This document shows positions 6,992 to 8,544 of a stretch of DNA of 8,544 nucleotides, piece after piece. The position numbers and the translations under genes are program-made. Location of the stretch: positions 1 through 8,544 of the forward strand of contig WFTN01000413.1 of the NCBI GenBank assembly GCA_015485455.1, written 5' to 3'. Position 1 is the first letter of the stretch; each line of letters opens with the position of its first letter. Below the pieces are notes generated by a model, which did not search any database, was not told the DNA's origin, and saw only the letters and a program-made list of their open reading frames with translations. The stretch is from Planctomycetota bacterium (GTDB lineage: Bacteria; Planctomycetota; GCA-002687715; DRQF01).

Positions 6992-7209
6992 CCCAAAAAA
7001 CGAACCATCGAATGAGCCCAATTTGCTCTTTGTCCCGTCATATTAACAGGAGACGCTCAAAGCTTATAGGACGAAGGTTCTTCAGAATGTGGCCCTTCAT
7101 CCCGCAAACCAATGCCGATGCGAACAGTCCGCAACGATGGCATATGGCGATTCTGAATGAAAACGAGCCTCTATTGCACCCCGTCAATCTTAAATTGAAT
7201 TCTTCTTCC

Positions 7210-7216
7210 GAGGGGG
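7210..7216 (+). promoter_or_regulatory. Ribosome binding site GAGGGGG before the GTG at 7223
   Basis: GAGGGGG lies 6 nt upstream of the GTG and is the basis for choosing it. Starting there also places a complete N-terminal membrane segment in the protein. Confidence 0.6.
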
Positions 7217-7222
7217 TCCGCC

Positions 7223-8326
7223 GTGCACTATGAATCCAAGAAACCAATTATCTCTGTTGTCATTTTTATCGGATTAGCAAGCTTCCTGGGATTAACTGCC
7301 CTCTGGCAAGAAGGCAATGAAAATGACATTCAAGTCTTTGAGATAGCCCAAGTCACGGGCTTGTCATCACCGTCACGGGCGATGAGATTAAGACCTTCGG
7401 GCCGCACCCAGGGCCGCATGGACCACTCTTCTCTACTTCAAAGTGGCCCTTCAAAACCGCAAACATCCCTTTCATTCCGTCTGGCAAACCTTTCTGGTGA
7501 ATTGGCCCCAAAGGAGGCGACCATCACCCTCACCGAGATGATTCCTGAAGCCCAAGAAAGGACACCCCCTTGGAATCAAAGTGCAATTTGCCGAGAAGGA
7601 GCAGCCCGCTTCACAAACTTACCTCTCAATAGAGAATTCCAAGTAGAAGTTCGTTCCCATCAGCTCTTTCCCTGTGTCTTTACTGTGGAAGGACCCAAGA
7701 CGACTCAAGACGAGTTGCCATTCGAAATCCCCCTTCAAGAGCGACGCCTGCGCTGCAAACTCTACGGTGATGACGATCGGCTCCTCAACTACGAGTGGGT
7801 CATTGTTGACCTCTTCACCGGCCAATCCCCCAATCAAGCGAGACGAAGAATCCCCACCCAAGGGATCGACAAAAATGGCATCCTCCAGCTTATCCTTTTT
7901 CATCCTCCAAAAGGAGAGTTCCGTCTCCGCCTTTCCCAAGATGAAGGAAAAGAACTCAGTCGTATGAGCCGAACCTGGATTGAGTTAGGACCGTCAACAC
8001 CAAGCACCTCAGATTTAGGAGAGATCAAACTTACCCAACCTCCCCTCTTCGCCTCAGGAACCATGCACAAAGAAGACGGAAAACCACTTGGCCATGTCCG
8101 CTTCCAAGTCTTCCGCCAGACCTCCTATGACGGACCATGGGAACTCGATCCTTCCATGGCAACAAGCGCTGACTATAAAGGCAATTGGACCCTCAGAGCA
8201 GAACTGGGTTGCGATCTCCTCAAGATCATGCCCTTGTCCTGCGGTCAAGAAACCAGAGAAGAACTCTTCATTCCCCGGGGCACAACAAATTTAGGGATCC
8301 ACATGTATCCCACGGAAGACTTCTAA
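7223..8326 (+). CDS. Membrane-anchored protein with carboxypeptidase-regulatory-like domain
   Basis: A 367-residue protein of no named family. Residues ~9-28 ('IISVVIFIGLASFLGLTALW') after a short basic N-terminus form one membrane segment, either an uncleaved anchor or a signal peptide, so the rest lies outside the cytoplasm. Residues ~30-80 are low in predicted structure. Residues ~81-170 and ~173-245 look like beta-sandwich units ('AARFTNLPLNREFQVEV', 'GEFRLRLSQDEG'). The clearest domain is ~265-350: 'DLGEIKLTQPPLFASGTMHKEDGKPLGHVRFQVF', then 'SADYKGNWTLRAELGCDLLKIM', which follows the carboxypeptidase-regulatory-like pattern (sGxVxDxxGkPlxgvxV ... TDxxGxf). Such domains serve in surface adhesion or structure, and no enzyme motif is present. 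The GTG start is supported by its SD. The gene is followed by a strong hairpin. The function is unknown; only its location and fold class are inferred. Confidence 0.87.
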   Translation: MHYESKKPIISVVIFIGLASFLGLTALWQEGNENDIQVFEIAQVTGLSSPSRAMRLRPSGRTQGRMDHSSLLQSGPSKPQTSLSFRLANLSGELAPKEATITLTEMIPEAQERTPPWNQSAICREGAARFTNLPLNREFQVEVRSHQLFPCVFTVEGPKTTQDELPFEIPLQERRLRCKLYGDDDRLLNYEWVIVDLFTGQSPNQARRRIPTQGIDKNGILQLILFHPPKGEFRLRLSQDEGKELSRMSRTWIELGPSTPSTSDLGEIKLTQPPLFASGTMHKEDGKPLGHVRFQVFRQTSYDGPWELDPSMATSADYKGNWTLRAELGCDLLKIMPLSCGQETREELFIPRGTTNLGIHMYPTEDF

Positions 8327-8351
8327 GCAAAGCGCTTACGGAGCGGGGGGG

Positions 8352-8420
8352 GGGTGGCCCATGATGGCGTAACTTTGGAAAGCATAAATAGGCTAATGCC
8401 ATTGCCCACGTGGGCCACCC
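8352..8420 (+). repeat. Long inverted repeat/hairpin, possible terminator or REP-like element
   Basis: A perfect 10-bp inverted repeat, GGGTGGCCCA (8352-8361) with TGGGCCACCC (8411-8420), lies 25 nt after the stop of the preceding gene. In RNA the stem extends inward by U-G and G-C pairs and then, past a 2x2 internal loop, by GGCG/UGCC. The ~33-nt apical part can form a small GCAT/ATGC hairpin. The downstream TTTCTTGTTT is T-rich, so this may act as an intrinsic terminator, but the loop is long for one. A G10 tract (8345-8354) overlaps the left arm and can wobble-pair with the T-rich stretch. A palindromic repeat of REP or MITE-remnant type is the alternative; only one copy is seen here. Confidence 0.5.
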
Positions 8421-8484
8421 TTTCTTGTTTCATTCAAAACGGCTGAGCTTTGAGAAGAAGAATCTCGGCAATTCTAAAAAGCAT

Positions 8485-8517
8485 TTGACAGGGATGGTTT
8501 CAGATGATTTGATCATC
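8485..8517 (+). promoter_or_regulatory. Candidate sigma70-type promoter with overlapping dyad
   Basis: A perfect TTGACA (8485-8490) is followed after 17 nt by TTTGAT (8508-8513), which matches four of six bases of TATAAT. A perfect 6-3-6 inverted repeat, GATGAT-TTG-ATCATC (8503-8517), overlaps this -10 position, as expected for an operator. It would drive a gene starting beyond the window on the + strand. The call rests on short motifs only. Confidence 0.35.
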
Positions 8518-8544
8518 CTGTAGAGATTGGAAAGAGGCGCACAC

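Noticed and set aside
7184..7198. Short inverted repeat TCAAT-N5-ATTGA upstream of 7223
   Set aside because: Five-base arms in AT-rich intergenic DNA are expected by chance and no promoter boxes are properly spaced around it.
7038..7247. A - strand open frame in the divergent intergenic region
   Set aside because: It has no SD or domain, and it overlaps the SD and start of the membrane-anchored gene on the other strand.
7352..7380. Direct repeat GTCACGGGC at 7352-7360 and 7372-7380
   Set aside because: Only two 9-bp copies inside a coding sequence; the repeats fall in different reading phases, so chance is the simplest explanation.
8494..8523. Nine-codon ATG mini-ORF overlapping the terminal dyad
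   Set aside because: It is too short, has no convincing SD, and coincides with promoter-like motifs, so coding cannot be supported.

Overview
The window looks like part of a chromosome from a member of the Planctomycetota or a close relative. This is inferred from protein architecture, not from a marker gene. Supporting points are secreted Calx-beta/LamG proteins with a glycine- and hydrophobic-rich C-terminal module, HEAT-repeat proteins with a signal peptide and a terminal W-x-x-W-W motif, carboxypeptidase-regulatory-like surface proteins, and frequent GTG/TTG starts. GC content is moderate. No rRNA, tRNA, CRISPR array, transposase or phage gene was seen, so most of the window reads as ordinary chromosome.

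Layout. (1) Positions 2-1759 (+) hold the 3' part of a large secreted multidomain protein: the end of a putative N-formylglutamate-amidohydrolase-like domain, a Calx-beta domain, a LamG domain and a C-terminal module. (2) About 250 bp of unassigned sequence separates it from a convergent gene at 2007-3179 (-), an exported HEAT-repeat protein. (3) Across a short divergent intergenic region, three tightly packed + strand genes follow: a TrmJ-like tRNA 2'-O-methyltransferase, a 539-residue cytoplasmic HEAT/ARM-like protein whose TTG start overlaps the trmJ stop, and a 108-residue stand-alone Smr-domain protein that starts 1 nt after the HEAT stop. (4) A PAPS-dependent-type sulfotransferase gene on the - strand meets smr tail-to-tail with a 6-bp overlap. 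(5) Divergent from it, 7223-8326 (+) encodes a membrane-anchored beta-rich protein ending in a carboxypeptidase-regulatory-like domain. (6) The last ~220 bp contain a long GC-rich hairpin with a G10 tract, then a perfect TTGACA box and an adjacent dyad that may be the promoter/operator of a gene beyond the window.

How the genes may work together. The most coherent unit is trmJ-HEAT-smr: a tRNA-modifying enzyme, an alpha-solenoid scaffold and a putative RNA nuclease, which look translationally coupled. That pairing suggests an RNA- or translation-related role, but no defined system can be asserted from the sequence. The remaining genes are independent and mostly concern the cell surface or secreted proteins.
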